Assembly: GCA_947378695.1 (NCBI GenBank)
Contig: CANCKZ010000032.1
Span: forward strand, 1-7,398
From: Rickettsiales bacterium
GTDB taxonomy: Bacteria; Pseudomonadota; Alphaproteobacteria; Rickettsiales; Deianiraeaceae
DNA: 7,398 nt
Reading direction: 5' to 3'
The notes below the pieces were generated by a model. It saw only the letters and a list, made by a program, of their open reading frames with translations. It ran no database searches and had not been told where the DNA came from. The translations under genes were made by a program, and so were the position numbers. Shown here piece by piece: positions 6,358 through 7,398 of the stretch (positions are counted from its first letter, which is position 1; the number at the start of each line of letters is the position of its first letter).

Positions 6358-6942
6358 ATGTCTTCAAATAAACTAAAAGTTACAATGCAAGTTGCGGTTG
6401 CACTTTCTGCTGCCGGTGTTGCAACGGTTCTGCACAATGCTCCTGCTTCTGCGGAAACATATACAACTGCCACTGGTGGTTATGCTCCAACAGATTACAT
6501 CAACGCTGCAAACAACGATAAATCAATCGGTGGAACAGCAAAAGCGGAAGTTATTAAGCAAATTTCATCTGCTTCTTCAACAATGCTGAACTTTGGTAAA
6601 GTTGTGCCTTCTTCAACAGCTGGAACAGTTGTAATTGCTTCAACTGGTGCAATTACATCTGCCGGTGGAACAAGATACATTCCAAACTCTGGTGCAACAA
6701 ATGCAACACTAAGTTTCACTGGTAACGCCGGTCAAGCAATTCAAATTGATAAGCCTTCATCTGTGAATCTTGTGAATGGTGTTAACAACATGGGTCTGAC
6801 ATTTGCATACAACGCAATTCCAACTGTTATTCCTACAAGCGGAGATGTTGCTGTAACATACGGTGGAACACTGAATGTTGGTGCGAACCAAGCACCCGGA
6901 ATTTACACAGGAACATACGATTTCTTCGTAACCTATGTGTAG
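6358..6942 (+). CDS. Secreted DUF4402-domain protein, tandem copy 1
   Basis: 194 residues. A Sec signal peptide is clear: basic start (SSNKLK), hydrophobic core (about 12-25) and an A-S-A cleavage site at 30-32 before E33. The mature part (about 162 residues) begins with a Thr/Gly/Tyr-rich stretch, then has NFGKVVPSSTAGTVVI (78-93) and ends in GGTLNVGANQAPG (169-181) and YTGTYDFFVTYV. Those are the start and end signatures of DUF4402, a predicted beta-sandwich domain of exported proteobacterial proteins with no established function. A surface or pilus-like role is inference. A TTG at 6349 would add three residues, but the paralog at 7070 starts at the matching ATG and its upstream sequence is unrelated, so ATG 6358 is preferred. 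The ribosome site is weak (GGA at 6351-6353). It has its own promoter, is divergent from gltX, and its near copy follows after 127 bp. Confidence 0.88.
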   Translation: MSSNKLKVTMQVAVALSAAGVATVLHNAPASAETYTTATGGYAPTDYINAANNDKSIGGTAKAEVIKQISSASSTMLNFGKVVPSSTAGTVVIASTGAITSAGGTRYIPNSGATNATLSFTGNAGQAIQIDKPSSVNLVNGVNNMGLTFAYNAIPTVIPTSGDVAVTYGGTLNVGANQAPGIYTGTYDFFVTYV

Positions 6943-6967
6943 AAACTGACCGTTTCAACAACACCAC

Positions 6968-6995
6968 CCCATCACGCCAAAAGCGTGGTGGGTTT
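6968..6995 (+). terminator. Hairpin between the DUF4402 copies, weak terminator or attenuator
   Basis: CCCATCACGC (6968-6977) pairs with GCGTGGTGGG (6983-6992) over a 5-nt loop, ten pairs with one G-T. It is 25 nt past the stop of copy 1. Only three T follow (6993-6995), so termination may be partial and allow some transcription into copy 2. It could also stabilise the 3' end of the first mRNA. Confidence 0.5.
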
Positions 6996-7069
6996 AATGG
7001 TGTAATTGCATAAATTGTGTGATTGCACCAAAAATTTTAACGAATTTTTTCAACTGTTTTTAAAAGCTT

Positions 7070-7398
7070 ATGTCTTCAAATAAACTAAAAGTTACAATGC
7101 AAGTAATGGTGGCACTTTCCGCTGCCGGTGTTGCAACAGTTCTGCACAATGCTCCTGCTTCTGCGGAAACATATACTACTGCTACTGGTGGTTACACAGC
7201 AACAGATTACATCGCCCCCCTTCCAACAGGGGCAGCAGCTGGAACTTTGCAAGATAAATCAATCGGTGGAACAGCAAAAGCGGAGGTGATTAAGCAAATT
7301 TCATCTGCTTCTTCAACAATGCTGAACTTTGGTAAAGTTGTGCCTTCTTCAACAGCTGGAACAGTTGTAATTGCTTCAACTGGTGCAATTACATCTGC
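7070..7398 (+). CDS. Secreted DUF4402-domain protein, tandem copy 2 (runs off the window)
   Basis: The frame is open to the window end, giving about 109 residues without a stop. The signal peptide matches copy 1 except for a change around residues 13-14 (A-V to M-V) and has the same A-S-A cleavage site. Residues 43-44 change from A-P to T-A. After DYI the sequence diverges: copy 1 has NAANN, copy 2 has APLPTGAAAGTLQ, eight residues longer. From DKSIGG onward the proteins are identical as far as the window goes, with DNA matching at 144 of 146 positions (7253-7398 against 6517-6662); both differences are synonymous. No Shine-Dalgarno sequence and no convincing promoter precede it, so it may depend on read-through from copy 1. 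Whether the domain is complete cannot be seen. Confidence 0.88.
   Translation, partial: MSSNKLKVTMQVMVALSAAGVATVLHNAPASAETYTTATGGYTATDYIAPLPTGAAAGTLQDKSIGGTAKAEVIKQISSASSTMLNFGKVVPSSTAGTVVIASTGAITS

Overview
The window is an AT-rich bacterial chromosome segment. The FtsK motor (AGK and AGIH stretches around the Walker B region), the compact 444-residue glutamyl-tRNA synthetase and a DUF4402-type secreted protein together suggest an alphaproteobacterium, probably a low-GC and perhaps host-associated lineage. This placement rests on family resemblance judged by eye. The tRNA-His encodes G-1, C73 and CCA, which argues against the alphaproteobacterial orders whose tRNA-His lacks G-1.

Layout: positions 1-486 hold no convincing gene, only degenerate G-rich repeats and inverted repeats. 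A terminator-like hairpin (475-516) then closes ftsK (537-2819, minus). tRNA-His(GTG) (2847-2923, minus) lies directly upstream of ftsK on the same strand. Next, on the plus strand, are a small possible membrane protein (3064-3321), which sits over a duplicated ~70-bp repeat, and a 370-residue helical protein of unknown function (3369-4481). A gene-free stretch (4482-4846) carries two related palindromic units and the gltX terminator. gltX (4847-6181, minus) is divergent from the first of two tandem DUF4402-type secreted proteins (6358-6942 and 7070 to the window end).

FtsK, tRNA-His and GltX are housekeeping functions (chromosome segregation and translation). The accessory signal is in the unknown helical protein, the paired palindromes at 4645-4790, and the DUF4402 pair. 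Those two genes show mosaic identity: almost identical in the domain start, less so in the leader, and unrelated in a short segment just after it. Their upstream regions also differ. This looks like an expanding or recombining surface-protein locus that continues past the window. No CRISPR array, transposase or recognised defence system was seen.
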